A DNA stretch of 39,578 nucleotides from Ardenticatenaceae bacterium (GTDB lineage: Bacteria > Chloroflexota > Anaerolineae > Promineifilales > Promineifilaceae). The DNA lies in the NCBI GenBank assembly GCA_030065875.1, contig JASJCR010000055.1, positions 1-39,578 of the forward strand. Reading direction: 5' to 3'. Shown one piece after another: positions 9,001-17,432 of the stretch. The position numbers and the translations under genes are program-made. The notes beneath the pieces are model-generated. The model saw only the letters and a list, made by a program, of their open reading frames with translations. It was not told where the DNA came from and ran no database searches. Positions within the stretch are counted from its first letter, which is position 1; the number at the start of each line of letters is the position of its first letter.

Positions 9001-9590
9001 CGGAGGTCTGTCTGGAGACAGGTCACCACGCCGAGGGGAAACGCGCTTTAGCTGAAGCCGAGAGCCGAATTAACTTCAGTGGCCCCTCAATGCAGGTCCA
9101 CACCTATTTTTACACCTTGCGCTATCGATACAGTGAGGATTTGGCTGATTTGGAGCGGGCGTATGAGGCTTTATGCACGCAGTCGGAGCGCTTTGCGAAC
9201 CCCCACACGCAGCAGCAATATCGGGAGGGGTTTAAACTTCACCAGCAGGTTATCACCCTACACGCCGCCCAGCGCCCGCCGCAGCTTGAAGTACGGCTGG
9301 TGCGCAGTGACGTGCCGCTGGGACGGCCGTTGCGCGAGGCTGATTTTGTCACGGTGCACTGGACGGTCGATGCCGGGGCGGGAGATTTAGCCATTCTTCA
9401 AGTGGACGGGAAGGCGGCGTTGCGCCGTCATCGATTGGTGCGGCTCATGACGGAGGCCAAAGCGCAGAGGGCGACACCTTCTTTTGAAGCTCTGGCGCGA
9501 GCGCTGAAGGTTTCAACCCGCACAATTGAGCGGGACATGAAGCACTTGATGGCCCAGGGAATTGAGCCCCATTCCCGCCGCTATCAGTAA
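6027..9590 (+). CDS. BTAD/SARP-type regulator with AAA ATPase, TPRs and C-terminal HTH
   Basis: A 1187-residue cytoplasmic transcription regulator of the AfsR/SARP-like class. Residues 1-95 form the OmpR-type winged helix (MLQLLLLGPLRV, LLSNTLYRLQKQL). Residues ~100-240 are the bacterial transcriptional activation domain, ending LAEELGLKPS. An AAA_16 ATPase follows, with Walker A GEPGIGKT (276-283) and Walker B LLLDDIQW (388-395). Residues ~600-1090 are TPR-like helical repeats. Unusually, the last ~60 residues carry another helix-turn-helix (FEALARALKVSTRTIERDMKHL), DeoR/HTH_11-like. The start fits the family N-terminus, but no ribosome site is seen; the nearest purine run is AAAGG ~20 bases upstream. 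It is divergent from the propeller-repeat operon and followed by a secreted-protein gene, so either could be its target (inference). Confidence 0.88.
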   Translation: MLQLLLLGPLRVRFRPDGPLQLLTGNRAALLGYLGLQVHTQFQTSRSRLAGILWPDVDEERARHLLSNTLYRLQKQLPELSLHLHTTVETVSLTNLAVDVVTFRQLTRAVSPTDWRTALELYQGDLLEEVDGQWVAGERALLREVYLATLTRTCRHLEQITEANLHEALLLAQRWAQADPLNEQAHTTLMRLYARLGRPAAAQRQYQTLQTLLAEELGLKPSSEADAHYQAVAHQPVATTRQSPPPFIGRQPERHLLLGYLDQLANGQGGCVLIEGEPGIGKTTLLREVERSAVWQHVTAAWGSGKPDNLLPYAPLAEAIQALSRKPLFQASLSTLPPLLRQLLDPLVQPDTTTIAAVKKSAFTADTSQAEALRHILQSWLAHGPLVLLLDDIQWAGPQFWTLLPLLAELTHHRPFLLLLAYRRWELEQDAAAWETLQMLEKAERPFRLRLEGLTLADVEAFATAHTRSADHNPAQLRQLSGGNPLLLQELLLQPNAEAAALAPLLAERLAQLAPTDREALAAAAVLGRDISYSHWCTLLGRPLDRPTLQRLTTSRFVRETDSGYTFQHDLVRLHLYRQIAPDQKERWHHHTAGLLQQAGQPPETIAWHYAQANAPQAAVHFYQRAAERALTLRASQSATWFVAQAAQLARETQLPPSETLALRSLQLQLAHQERPSSERLPEIETLATEAEALRDEEILLRLALIKYDLLSGQGEQQAVEVVQQQILALVEGVGNLPLEIDALQHVAIKLAFIVGDSDRALIYARWSESLAVKLPQRPELLAEAKMIVIGCLLRGRQPAEALRQLAAVKQILDQHPELHHVENDWRYMWAVAAQFTGDWETAHRLHEESLHQHRQTGNFYALTTALYNTANSASNRGAHAQAILYATEMVTLADKQLADDDFQKKLQFRNLLAQCYVQAEEYALALEALAPVHAWLETQAGGAAVVRAWSTSGEIYVGLGDLNAGLAAHRRAVDFGKSIQGVTAAPFLALAEVCLETGHHAEGKRALAEAESRINFSGPSMQVHTYFYTLRYRYSEDLADLERAYEALCTQSERFANPHTQQQYREGFKLHQQVITLHAAQRPPQLEVRLVRSDVPLGRPLREADFVTVHWTVDAGAGDLAILQVDGKAALRRHRLVRLMTEAKAQRATPSFEALARALKVSTRTIERDMKHLMAQGIEPHSRRYQ

Positions 9591-9909
9591 AGCTTCCCCT
9601 CGTGCTGTAATCCGTTATACCGATACACCAATAACTTAACCTCCTGCCCCTCCTTTGGACACGCATTTGGAAACGTCCCCCTTTATCCTGTCTACTGAGT
9701 CAAGTCAATCTCAACCGCTACCTTAAAACTCGCTTCTTAGGTAGTCAATAAAAAATTTTATTAAAAAATGGCCGCAGACCCCGTAGGGGTGAACCAAAGG
9801 CTCACAGAGCTCCACAGGAGCTGGAGAGAAATCTGTGAAAATCCGTGTTAATCCGTGGCTTTTTTAACAATTCTTTTTTGCAAACCACTTCATAAGGAAA
9901 CAACAACAC
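9591..9909. other. Gene-free stretch with small hairpins and short repeats
   Basis: It contains a 26-bp near-copy (9622-9647) of the end of the molybdenum hydroxylase gene region (14507-14532). It also has two small hairpins, ACCCC-GTA-GGGGT near 9778 and AGCTCC-ACA-GGAGCT near 9808, and a degenerate tandem of AATCYGTG units (9830-9858) ahead of the next gene. No gene or clear terminator is seen. Confidence 0.5.
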
Positions 9910-12900
9910 ATGACCTTACCCAAACAACTTTTCAGAATTAGCCTGCTGCTAATCCTGCTAATTTTCACCTTAACCCAAATCCGGCCTCACGAACTGGCCG
10001 CACAGACGAGCAGCGATGAATTAATTATCGAGGATTTTTCCAACGGCTTTTTTCCGCCACGCCTCAACAACTTCTTCAATCATTCTTTTACCATTGGCAC
10101 CGCCTGGGACCTCAGCGGTGTAGGGTTTGGCGATCCCATCTCTCAATCAGCCCCCTTTGCCTTGACGCTTTACGCGGGCAATGAAGACCGCATCACGTTT
10201 AATAATTTTGGCCGCGCCTATGTGACCGAAGCCGAAATTTGGGGCTATGCCTCAGCCACGGAAGACGAACAAACGATCGCCCGGGGGCGTATTGTTTTTG
10301 AAGGGCGCGGCGACAGTAAAACCTTTGAATTTAGCGGCCTTGTCCCTCGCTGGCAGCAGTTCCTCGTCACCGAAAATACGATTGGAGATGATGGCTCGGC
10401 GCTTGGCGAAATCATTGCGATTCGGCTCACCGACGTTGGCAACAATGGCTATGTTCCCTACTTTGACGATTTGCGCGTCATCTCACGCACGCCACCGCGC
10501 ACCTCCGATTTAAGCATATCAACAAGCGGACCACCTTCGCCTGTTAATCCAGGCGCTCAAATCGATTACGCGCTAACCGTCATGAACGGCGGGCCTGACC
10601 CGGCCGTCGATACCCTGATTGAGAATGTGCTGCCGTATGGCGCATCCTTTCTGCCCAACCGCAGCGATCCAAGCTGTCGAGAGGAAGTTGGCGGTATTGT
10701 CCTGTGCCGGCTTGGGACTCTTCCTGTGAATGGGCAGCGAACGCTCAATTTTGCTCTACAGGTTAGCAGCGACACCTGTCGCACCCTCTCGCTGCGCAGC
10801 GTTGTTTCTGCCTTTGCGCTCGACCAAAATCCAATCGACAACACGGCCGTTTTTAACAACACAACGCCCAATCCCGCCTGCGCCGATTTTGCTGTGACCC
10901 ATTCCGCCAATCCCCAACCGCCAGATTATGGTGATCCCTTTGCCTACCAAATCACGGTGCGTAATGATGGCACAGAACCCGCCGGGGCCACGCTTACCCA
11001 TACCCTCCCCGCCAGCGTCTCCGTTATGGACATTCGCCCCGGGCACAGCAGCATTAGCTGCACCGAAGGCAGTGGCGAGATCACCTGCACCCTTTTGAAC
11101 GTGCCCGCCTTTCGTGCGCAAACAGTTGAAGTCGTCGTTCGCCCGTCCCATGGCTTTCAGGGAATGTTACAGTCAGAAACGGCCGTTTCCGGCACCCTCT
11201 TTGATCCAGACTTAACCAACAACCAACACACTCATCGCTTTAGCATCGGCCCACGCTATGACTACACCATCATGGCCACTGTAGGCCAGGGGGAGCTATC
11301 AGCATTTGACCGCTTCCTTTCCATTGATCTCGACCAGGCAGGCAACGTGGCCTTTGCTGCCTGGGAAAATATAAATCCCACCGAATTTGGCGTCTACCTT
11401 TCCGATGGTGACGCGCTAACAACTATACTTACGCCGGAAATGCTCCCTGCGCTTGAAGAAGGGCTTGAATATCACATTAACAATGATGAAATCATCAGGC
11501 TGAACGATCTCGGCGAAGTCGCCCTCTCCATCGACACATTCACCACGGGTGACGATGCTGCCCGCACTCAAAGCGCCATCGTTGTCGCTGATGAAAATGG
11601 TGTCTCCATTCCTGTGAGCCTCAATGTAGACGATGCCAATTTGCGCTTCTTTGGGCTACCAATCTTGCTGCAAAACAATGGTGAAATGACCACTGCTCTG
11701 CGCAGCGCACGTTCCCGCAATCGTTCTGAGCTGGCCGAGCTCATCACCTACAATCGTGAGGGAGAGGTTATTTTTAACCACCTTCTGAGCGACGCGGACG
11801 ACAATATTTTGGGCGTTGGCCGCAGCTATAACGGTATTGTGTTTGAGCAGCGCATCGGCCGTTTTGCGCTTGAATCTGAACTAAACGTCTTTTATCGCTT
11901 GGGCAACACCCTGGCCACACTGCGCCGCGACAGCTTCACCGTTCAAGCATACAGTGACCTGATTCCCTATAACGACCAGGGCTACATCGTCTATCAGGAT
12001 CGACTTGACGACAATCAGACAGGCATTTCTCGCGAAATTATTTTTGGTGGTTATGGCTCCCTCGCAGCACAGGAGCGCGTCGCCTTTCTAACCGCAATTG
12101 GCTATCCAGGGCGTGCTGTGGGTGATCCGGCCGTAAATAATGAGGAGCAAATTGTCTTCTCCTGCTTTACACCGTTTTGCAAGGGTGGCCTCTACACCGG
12201 CCAACCCGCCGCAAACACGACGGTTATTCAGTCAAGTGCTTACTCAGTCGATGGCTCACCAGTGTCCACCTTCATTCCTTACTTCCCGCGTTCCCTGGAC
12301 ATCAACGATCGCGGGCAAATCGCCTTTTTGGCCACGCTGCGCGACGGCCGTGAGGTAGTCGTGCGGGCCGACCCGACGCAAGACAACGACGGAGACGGCC
12401 GTTCTGACGTTCAAGAATCTTATGGACCCCGCAACGGGGACGGTAACTTTGACGGCATCAACGACGGCACCCAGCCTCATGTCGCCACCTTCCCCAACGC
12501 TGAGACCGGCGGCTATGTCACCTTTGAGTCGGACGACCAGCATCGCCTGCAAAATGTCGTCAACATCAACAACCCAGACCCAGACACCGCTCCCCCTAAC
12601 GTCACCTTTCCTATCGGCCACTTCCAGTTTGAGGTCACCGAGCTAGAACCCGGCGGCTCAACCACCGTCACGCTCTACACCCCCAGGGCCATCCAAAGCT
12701 GGTGGAAGTACGGCCCTACACCCGCCAACCCGACTCCTCACTGGTATGAATTCACCTATGACGGCCGCACGGGGGCAGAAATTCTCGCTGGACGCGTAGT
12801 GCTCCACTTTGTCGATGGCGAACGAGGGGACAGCGACCTCACCGCCAATGGGGTTATTCTCGACCCCGGCGCACCAGCAGGCTTCCCACACACCGTCTTC

Positions 12901-12921
12901 TTACCTTCTATCGAACGCTAG
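9910..12921 (+). CDS. Secreted DUF11 / choice-of-anchor-U protein
   Basis: A 1003-residue exported protein with a signal peptide (FRISLLLILLIFTLTQI, cleavage near LAAQ). Residues ~35-190 form an N-terminal beta-sandwich. Two DUF11 domains follow (about 196-310 and 325-445), with the typical PVNPGAQIDYALTVMNGGPD, VLPYGASF and LPASVSV elements. Residues ~450-800 look like a propeller (NDLGEVALS and NDRGQIAFLATLRDG repeats). A Ca-binding type stretch DNDGDGRSDVQE and GDGNFDGIND comes next. The final ~150 residues match the choice-of-anchor U domain: TGGYVTFES, FEVTELEPGGSTTVTLY, KYGPTPANPTPHWYEF and DLTANGVILDPG. The end is VFLPSIER. AAGGAA lies 11 bases before the ATG. The cell-surface role is inferred from architecture. 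It converges with the dehydrogenase gene with a 14-bp gap. Confidence 0.88.
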   Translation: MTLPKQLFRISLLLILLIFTLTQIRPHELAAQTSSDELIIEDFSNGFFPPRLNNFFNHSFTIGTAWDLSGVGFGDPISQSAPFALTLYAGNEDRITFNNFGRAYVTEAEIWGYASATEDEQTIARGRIVFEGRGDSKTFEFSGLVPRWQQFLVTENTIGDDGSALGEIIAIRLTDVGNNGYVPYFDDLRVISRTPPRTSDLSISTSGPPSPVNPGAQIDYALTVMNGGPDPAVDTLIENVLPYGASFLPNRSDPSCREEVGGIVLCRLGTLPVNGQRTLNFALQVSSDTCRTLSLRSVVSAFALDQNPIDNTAVFNNTTPNPACADFAVTHSANPQPPDYGDPFAYQITVRNDGTEPAGATLTHTLPASVSVMDIRPGHSSISCTEGSGEITCTLLNVPAFRAQTVEVVVRPSHGFQGMLQSETAVSGTLFDPDLTNNQHTHRFSIGPRYDYTIMATVGQGELSAFDRFLSIDLDQAGNVAFAAWENINPTEFGVYLSDGDALTTILTPEMLPALEEGLEYHINNDEIIRLNDLGEVALSIDTFTTGDDAARTQSAIVVADENGVSIPVSLNVDDANLRFFGLPILLQNNGEMTTALRSARSRNRSELAELITYNREGEVIFNHLLSDADDNILGVGRSYNGIVFEQRIGRFALESELNVFYRLGNTLATLRRDSFTVQAYSDLIPYNDQGYIVYQDRLDDNQTGISREIIFGGYGSLAAQERVAFLTAIGYPGRAVGDPAVNNEEQIVFSCFTPFCKGGLYTGQPAANTTVIQSSAYSVDGSPVSTFIPYFPRSLDINDRGQIAFLATLRDGREVVVRADPTQDNDGDGRSDVQESYGPRNGDGNFDGINDGTQPHVATFPNAETGGYVTFESDDQHRLQNVVNINNPDPDTAPPNVTFPIGHFQFEVTELEPGGSTTVTLYTPRAIQSWWKYGPTPANPTPHWYEFTYDGRTGAEILAGRVVLHFVDGERGDSDLTANGVILDPGAPAGFPHTVFLPSIER

Positions 12922-12935
12922 AGCACCAATCCTCG

Positions 12936-13694
12936 TCAGGAAATACCCAACGGCCGGCCCCCATCAACCGGCAAAATCACCCCCGTGGCCATGGGCAGCG
13001 CATTGTGCGCTGCCCAAATTGTCTCGGCCACATCCTCTGGAGTAGACAGTCGCTGCATGGGAGCCATCATCCGCTGCTCTTCTATGTATTCGGCCGAAAA
13101 TCGCTTCGCATACTCGCCCAACACCCACCCCGGCGAAACGCTCAACACCCGAATCTGAGGTGCCAGCGCCCGCGCCAGAGAGCGGGTCATTGAATCCATG
13201 GCCGCCTTGGAGGCGCAATAAGCAACGTTGCTGCCGATCCCCGTCTGACCGGCAATCGAAGAAAGATTGACAATCGTGGCCGGATCAGCCATCAACGGCC
13301 GAAAGGCGCGCACCATGGCAAATGCGCCCCGCCAGTTGGTTTGAAAAATCCGATCGATCCACTCGTCACTCAGCCCGTCCAAATCATCGTGGGCAACAGG
13401 TATCGTCACCCCGGCATTGTTCACCAGCAAATTGAGCTGACCGTATCGCTCGCGGAATTGATCCGCCACGGCCGCGACCTGCTCGCTGTCGGTAATTGAG
13501 GCCTGCACTATCCAGTGCCCCTCACCATCCAGTGACTCAAGCACCCGCTGGGCCTTCTCCGCATTGCTGCGGAACAAAATCACCACCCGCGCTCCGGCCT
13601 GCGCCATCCGCCGGCAAATCCCCGACCCGATCCCGCCACCGCCTCCGGTGACCAAAACCACTTGACCTTCCATCGATTGTTGTTTTTCGGCCAT
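12936..13694 (-). CDS. Short-chain dehydrogenase/reductase
   Basis: A 252-residue classical SDR, NAD(P)-dependent. The start at 13694 (MAEKQQSMEGQ) has GGAG four bases upstream. A longer frame to 13742 runs into intergenic repeat DNA and was not used. The Rossmann motif is TGGGGGIG (16-23), with NNAG at 92-95, catalytic serine in NLSSIAG (145-146) and YCASK (Y159, K163). SPGWV follows and the tail is TGVILPVDGGRP. FRSNAEKAQ after strand two suggests NADP preference (weak inference). The substrate is unknown. It is on the same strand as the catabolic operon but separated from it by 825 bp of repeats, so cotranscription is unlikely. Confidence 0.9.
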   Translation of the reverse strand: MAEKQQSMEGQVVLVTGGGGGIGSGICRRMAQAGARVVILFRSNAEKAQRVLESLDGEGHWIVQASITDSEQVAAVADQFRERYGQLNLLVNNAGVTIPVAHDDLDGLSDEWIDRIFQTNWRGAFAMVRAFRPLMADPATIVNLSSIAGQTGIGSNVAYCASKAAMDSMTRSLARALAPQIRVLSVSPGWVLGEYAKRFSAEYIEEQRMMAPMQRLSTPEDVAETIWAAHNALPMATGVILPVDGGRPLGIS

Positions 13695-13713
13695 ACTGCT
13701 CCATAAAAATGTG

Positions 13714-13770
13714 TCCGCAGATTTCGCAGATTGGAGAAACAAATCTGTGGTAATCTGCGTAATCTGCGGA
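13714..13770. repeat. AATCTGCG-unit inverted repeat
   Basis: Arms TCCGCAGATTTCGCAGATT (13714-13732) and its partner at 13752-13770 pair at 18 of 19 positions. Each arm is a tandem of AATCTGCG-like units, and a further unit (AATCTGTGG) lies in the loop. Related units occur at 9830-9858. Confidence 0.7.
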
Positions 13771-13928
13771 TAATATTAATTATGAGACTTTTTGTAATCT
13801 ACTTAACTACTTAAAGGATTAACCCAAGATGCAATCTTATCACGCGGCCGAATAGCCGCCATGGAAACCGAAATCAGATGTTGAAAATTTACAAATAAGT
13901 TCGGATATGAACCATCTTCCAAAACAAG

Positions 13929-14061
13929 CCCGTCATCCTGGCCCCCGTCTTCACGGGGGTAAACTACGGCGGGGATCCATCGGTGGCAATCCAATGGATT
14001 CCCGCTTGCGCGGGAATGACGCTGCGATATCAGTGTTTATTTGTATACACTCAAAATCCGG
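13929..14061 (+). repeat. Dispersed GTCATCC...GAATGACG repeat, copy 1
   Basis: It starts CCCGTCATCCTGG and contains the stems CCCCCGT-CTTC-ACGGGGG (13942-13959) and CCCGC-TTGC-GCGGG (14001-14014), then GGAATGACG. It ends with a tail TGTTTATT...ACACTCAAAAT that also ends the copy at 24903-25012. The core resembles widely scattered intergenic repeats of environmental bacteria. Confidence 0.7.
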
Positions 14062-14260
14062 TTGTTTTAACGCGATTAATCCCTAAATCCTTGTAAACTG
14101 CTTCGATAGTTAGCGTGTTAGTATATCAGCGTCTTCGCAATTTACAGCTTCTCAATACACTGGGTTGTGTTGTCATTTGGAATATTTCTTCAACCCCACA
14201 TGAATGCGGTCTTATAAATTAAATGGATACAATAAACAGTTTCACCGCCCGCGGTCTACC

Positions 14261-14431
14261 TGTCATCCTGAACCCTTCGACTTCGCTCAGGACAGGCTTC
14301 GCGAAGGATCCCGTCAATCTCCAATGAAAGGAGCCTTTGCGCAAAGAAAAGCCCTTCCATTGTTGGCCATCAGGGCTTAAAAACAGCTTGAGGAGATTCC
14401 TCGCTCCGCTGCTCATGCTGAGCAATGACAG
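14261..14431. repeat. Dispersed TGTCATCCTGA...CTGAGCAATGACA element
   Basis: Bounded by TGTCATCCTGAACC (14261-) and the roughly inverted CTGAGCAATGACA (14418-14430). It contains CTTCGACTTCGCTCAGGACA and CTTCGCGAAGGATC, a common intergenic repeat type. The non-repeat middle has no recognisable gene. Confidence 0.5.
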
Positions 14432-14519
14432 GAGACCGAAGATGAGTGCAGCGGTCATTGAATCTATTAACCATTAGAACCTAATACACCAATAAACCAA
14501 TACACGAATACACCAATAA

Positions 14520-16937
14520 CTAAACCTCCTGCGCCTCGCGAATCAAACCGCGCAGCTTATTTGGCGTCACCGGCAGGGCATCAATCTTGATCCCCAACGG
14601 CCGCAGAGCATCTTCGATGGCCGAGGCGAGCGCGGGCGGAGCCCCCATCCGGCCGCCTTCACCACCCCCCTTAATGCCAAATTCCGTAAACGGGGACGGG
14701 GTTTCCACATGCCCCACCCGCACATCCGCGGGCACTTCATGAACCGTAGGGATGAGATAATCAGCGTAGCTGGCCGTAATCAACTGGCCATTTTCGTCAT
14801 AAGCAAACTCTTCGTATAAGGCCGATCCGATCCCCTGGGCCGTGCCCCCGCGGACGTGACCGGCCAGGGTCATCGGGTTGACCATCGTGCCGCAGTCGTG
14901 AACCGCGACATAATCGAGAAATTCAACCCGGCCGGTTTCAATATCGACCTCCACGACCGGCATGTGACACATGTGCCCCATGATCGGATAGAAAACCCCC
15001 AGATCGGAGCGGTCTTCGCTGGGCATCGTCGTATACGGATGATCGTAGACGTAGGTGGCATCGAGGCCGCTGTTAAAATCGTCTGGCAGGCTCAGGCGGA
15101 AGAAATGGGACTGCATGGCGATGTCGGCAATGGACATGAATTTGTCCGGCGCTCCCTTCACCTGCACTTTGCCATCGACGAGTTCCAAATCTTCTTCGGC
15201 CACTTCCATCAGATGACCGGCCACCTGATACAGCTTGCGCTTGATCTCTTTGGTAGCCCCGCCAATCGCCCCGGCTACCATCACCGTAAAGCGGCTGCCG
15301 CCCGGACCGGTCCCGTTTAAACCGTGATCGGTATCGGTGTAGTTGACGATGATGTCGGCCGGATCCATCGTTAACTGCTCGGCGACAATCTGGGTGGCCA
15401 TCGTCTCCGGACTGTTCCCCCAAAACGGCGCGTGGAGGGTCACAAACGCCTTGCCGGTTGGATCAATTTTAATGCCGATACTCTCCGGTGAGCTGGTCAG
15501 GGCGAAACCAGGTTCGTGATTCCAGAACCAGAACTCGGTTGAGCTAAAGACGCTCCGCTCCTGAGCGGTGACGGTTCCGATCCCGATGTAGCGCCCTTCC
15601 CGGCGCGCCTCGGCCTGCTTTTGACGCCATCCCTCATAATCAAGCAGCGTCAGGGCTTCGTCCAGAACCGCTTCATAGTTGCCGCTGTCGTAGACGTTCC
15701 CGGTGGGAATTTTATAAGGAAACTGCTCCGGCTTGATAAAGTTTTTGCGCCGGATTTCGAGCGGATCGATCCCCAGTTCATCGGCGGCCGCGTCCATCAG
15801 CCGCTCCAGCACAAAGTTCGTCACTTCCGAACCAAAACCGCGATACGCCCCCTGCTGCCCCTTGTTGGTCATGACGGCAACGAGATGCATGCGTACGCTG
15901 TTGATCGTGTAGGGCCCGGTGACCTGGGCAGCCGCGTTGCCGTGATGGCCGACGCCAAACTGCAAATACGCCCCGTAATCATCAAGGCAGCGGTAGCGAA
16001 TGCTCTTCACCGTGCCGTCTTTCATGACCGCCAGCTCCGCATCATAGGTGCGATCGCTGCCGTGATTGTCGCAGCTCATGGTGTTGTCGAGCCGATCTTC
16101 AATATATTTGACGGGACAGCCGGCCGCACGGGCCAGGGTGCACGTCAGGGTCACGACCTTGTGGGTGAACAGCTTGCTGCCAAAGCTGCCTCCGGCAATC
16201 GTGGGCACGATATTCAGCTGGGTTGCCGCCACGCCGAGTGAAACGGCGCACAGCCAGCCCACGTAGTTGTACATCGAGCCGTTTGAATAGACGGTAAACT
16301 TGCCCATCCCCTCGTCAAATTCAGCCACGGCACCGCACGTTTCCATCGGCTGCCCACCGGAGCGGGGCCAGTACAGATGACGCTGAACGATGAGATCCGC
16401 GTTGGCAAAATCTTCGTCAACCGGGCCAAAGTCCAGCACTCGTTCGAGGGCAACGTTGGTGTCCCCCCGTTCCGGATGAAGGACGGCGTCACCGGTTGAG
16501 TGAATCGCTTCTTCGGCGTTGACGACTACTGGCAGCGGGTCGTACTCCACCTCGATGAGGTCGATGGCGTCTTCCGCGATGTAGCGATCCTCGGCGACCA
16601 CCGCAGCCACCGCCTCTCCGACATGACGAACCTTGTCCACGGCGATCACGTATTGGGTCACCGGCGGGTTGGCAAAACAGGCGGTGGGACCGGTTTGCTC
16701 GGCTGCCTGTTTGCCGGTCAGGACGCAGATAACGCCGGGCAGCGCCTCCGCTTTGCTGGTATCAATACTAAGGATGCGGGCGTGAGCATAAGGGCTGCGC
16801 ATCACGGCCGCTTCCGCCATACCGGGCAAATGGATGTCGTCGATGTATTTGCCGCGGCCGGTCAGCAGGCGGGGGTCTTCCACCCGCTTCATGTTTTTGC
16901 CGATCCACCGATATTCGTTTTTGGCTTCGCTGCTCAT
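14520..16937 (-). CDS. Molybdenum hydroxylase large subunit (CoxL-like, form II type)
   Basis: An 805-residue catalytic subunit of the xanthine dehydrogenase / aldehyde oxidase family. It binds the molybdopterin cofactor and hydroxylates a carbon next to a heteroatom using water. Residues ~20-130 are the aldehyde oxidase a/b hammerhead domain (GRGKYIDDIHLPGM). The Mo-binding region follows, with IAGGSFGSK (248-255), GAYRGFGSE (363-371) and the proposed catalytic glutamate in IKGGGEGG (E760). The CO dehydrogenase form I signature AYXCSFR is absent, so it is probably not a CO dehydrogenase. Its ATG overlaps the stop of the iron-sulfur subunit by four bases (ATGA), a sign of translational coupling. 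It is the last gene of the operon. Confidence 0.93.
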   Translation of the reverse strand: MSSEAKNEYRWIGKNMKRVEDPRLLTGRGKYIDDIHLPGMAEAAVMRSPYAHARILSIDTSKAEALPGVICVLTGKQAAEQTGPTACFANPPVTQYVIAVDKVRHVGEAVAAVVAEDRYIAEDAIDLIEVEYDPLPVVVNAEEAIHSTGDAVLHPERGDTNVALERVLDFGPVDEDFANADLIVQRHLYWPRSGGQPMETCGAVAEFDEGMGKFTVYSNGSMYNYVGWLCAVSLGVAATQLNIVPTIAGGSFGSKLFTHKVVTLTCTLARAAGCPVKYIEDRLDNTMSCDNHGSDRTYDAELAVMKDGTVKSIRYRCLDDYGAYLQFGVGHHGNAAAQVTGPYTINSVRMHLVAVMTNKGQQGAYRGFGSEVTNFVLERLMDAAADELGIDPLEIRRKNFIKPEQFPYKIPTGNVYDSGNYEAVLDEALTLLDYEGWRQKQAEARREGRYIGIGTVTAQERSVFSSTEFWFWNHEPGFALTSSPESIGIKIDPTGKAFVTLHAPFWGNSPETMATQIVAEQLTMDPADIIVNYTDTDHGLNGTGPGGSRFTVMVAGAIGGATKEIKRKLYQVAGHLMEVAEEDLELVDGKVQVKGAPDKFMSIADIAMQSHFFRLSLPDDFNSGLDATYVYDHPYTTMPSEDRSDLGVFYPIMGHMCHMPVVEVDIETGRVEFLDYVAVHDCGTMVNPMTLAGHVRGGTAQGIGSALYEEFAYDENGQLITASYADYLIPTVHEVPADVRVGHVETPSPFTEFGIKGGGEGGRMGAPPALASAIEDALRPLGIKIDALPVTPNKLRGLIREAQEV

Positions 16938-17419
16938 GCTGTCACCTCTTCCTTGGTCTGATTGACGGCCGCTTCAACCGAATCGAGAATCGTTTGATAC
17001 CCGGTACAGCGGCAGAGATTGGCCGAAATCGCTTCCTTGATTTCCTCACGGCTGGGATCCGGATTGCTGTCCAGCAGCTCTTTGGAGACCATCAGCATCG
17101 CCGGGGTGCAAAAACCGCACTGCAAACCGTGTTTGGCCCAGAACCCTTCCTGCAGCGGATGCATGTTGGTGGGCGTGCCCAAACTTTCGACCGTTTCGAT
17201 CGAGGCCCCATCATGCATGACGGCAAAATTGAGGCAGGAGCGCGCGCTTTGTCCGTCGATTAACACGGTACACATGCCGCAAACGCCATGCTCACAGCCG
17301 ACGTGGGTGCCGGTCAAACCGAGATCGTGTCGCAAAAAATCGGAGAGCAGGCGCCGAGGGGGAATTTCTTTTTCGTATTGTTTCCCGTTAACGGTAATGT
17401 TGATTGTTATTTTTTCCAT
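16934..17419 (-). CDS. Molybdenum hydroxylase small [2Fe-2S] subunit (CoxS-like)
   Basis: A 161-residue electron-transfer subunit. The start at 17419 (MEKITINITVNG) has GGAGAG six bases upstream; a longer frame to 17467 overlaps the upstream gene and was rejected. The plant-type [2Fe-2S] cluster uses C42, C47, C50 (CEHGVCGMC) and C62. The second, all-helical cluster uses C101, C104 (CGFCTPAM), C136 and C138 (LCRCTGY). All eight ligands are present and the length is typical. It passes electrons from the Mo site to the FAD subunit. It sits 13 bp after the FAD subunit gene and overlaps the large subunit gene by four bases. Confidence 0.95.
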   Translation of the reverse strand: MEKITINITVNGKQYEKEIPPRRLLSDFLRHDLGLTGTHVGCEHGVCGMCTVLIDGQSARSCLNFAVMHDGASIETVESLGTPTNMHPLQEGFWAKHGLQCGFCTPAMLMVSKELLDSNPDPSREEIKEAISANLCRCTGYQTILDSVEAAVNQTKEEVTA

Positions 17420-17432
17420 GATTTCTCTCCTC

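Larger units (their letters stand above)
13695..14519. other. Gene-free zone built of dispersed repeats
   Basis: It holds the AATCTGCG hairpin, a GTCATCC...GAATGACG repeat, a CTTCGCTCAGGACAGG-type repeat and a tail of CCAATACACC units up to the molybdenum hydroxylase stop. Short frames here are products of the repeats. No gene or RNA was recognised. Confidence 0.65.

Noticed and set aside
13803..14458. Two short minus-strand frames in the gap before the Mo hydroxylase gene
   Set aside because: Both are made from dispersed repeats (GAATGACG and CTTCGCTCAGGACA types) and lack ribosome sites.
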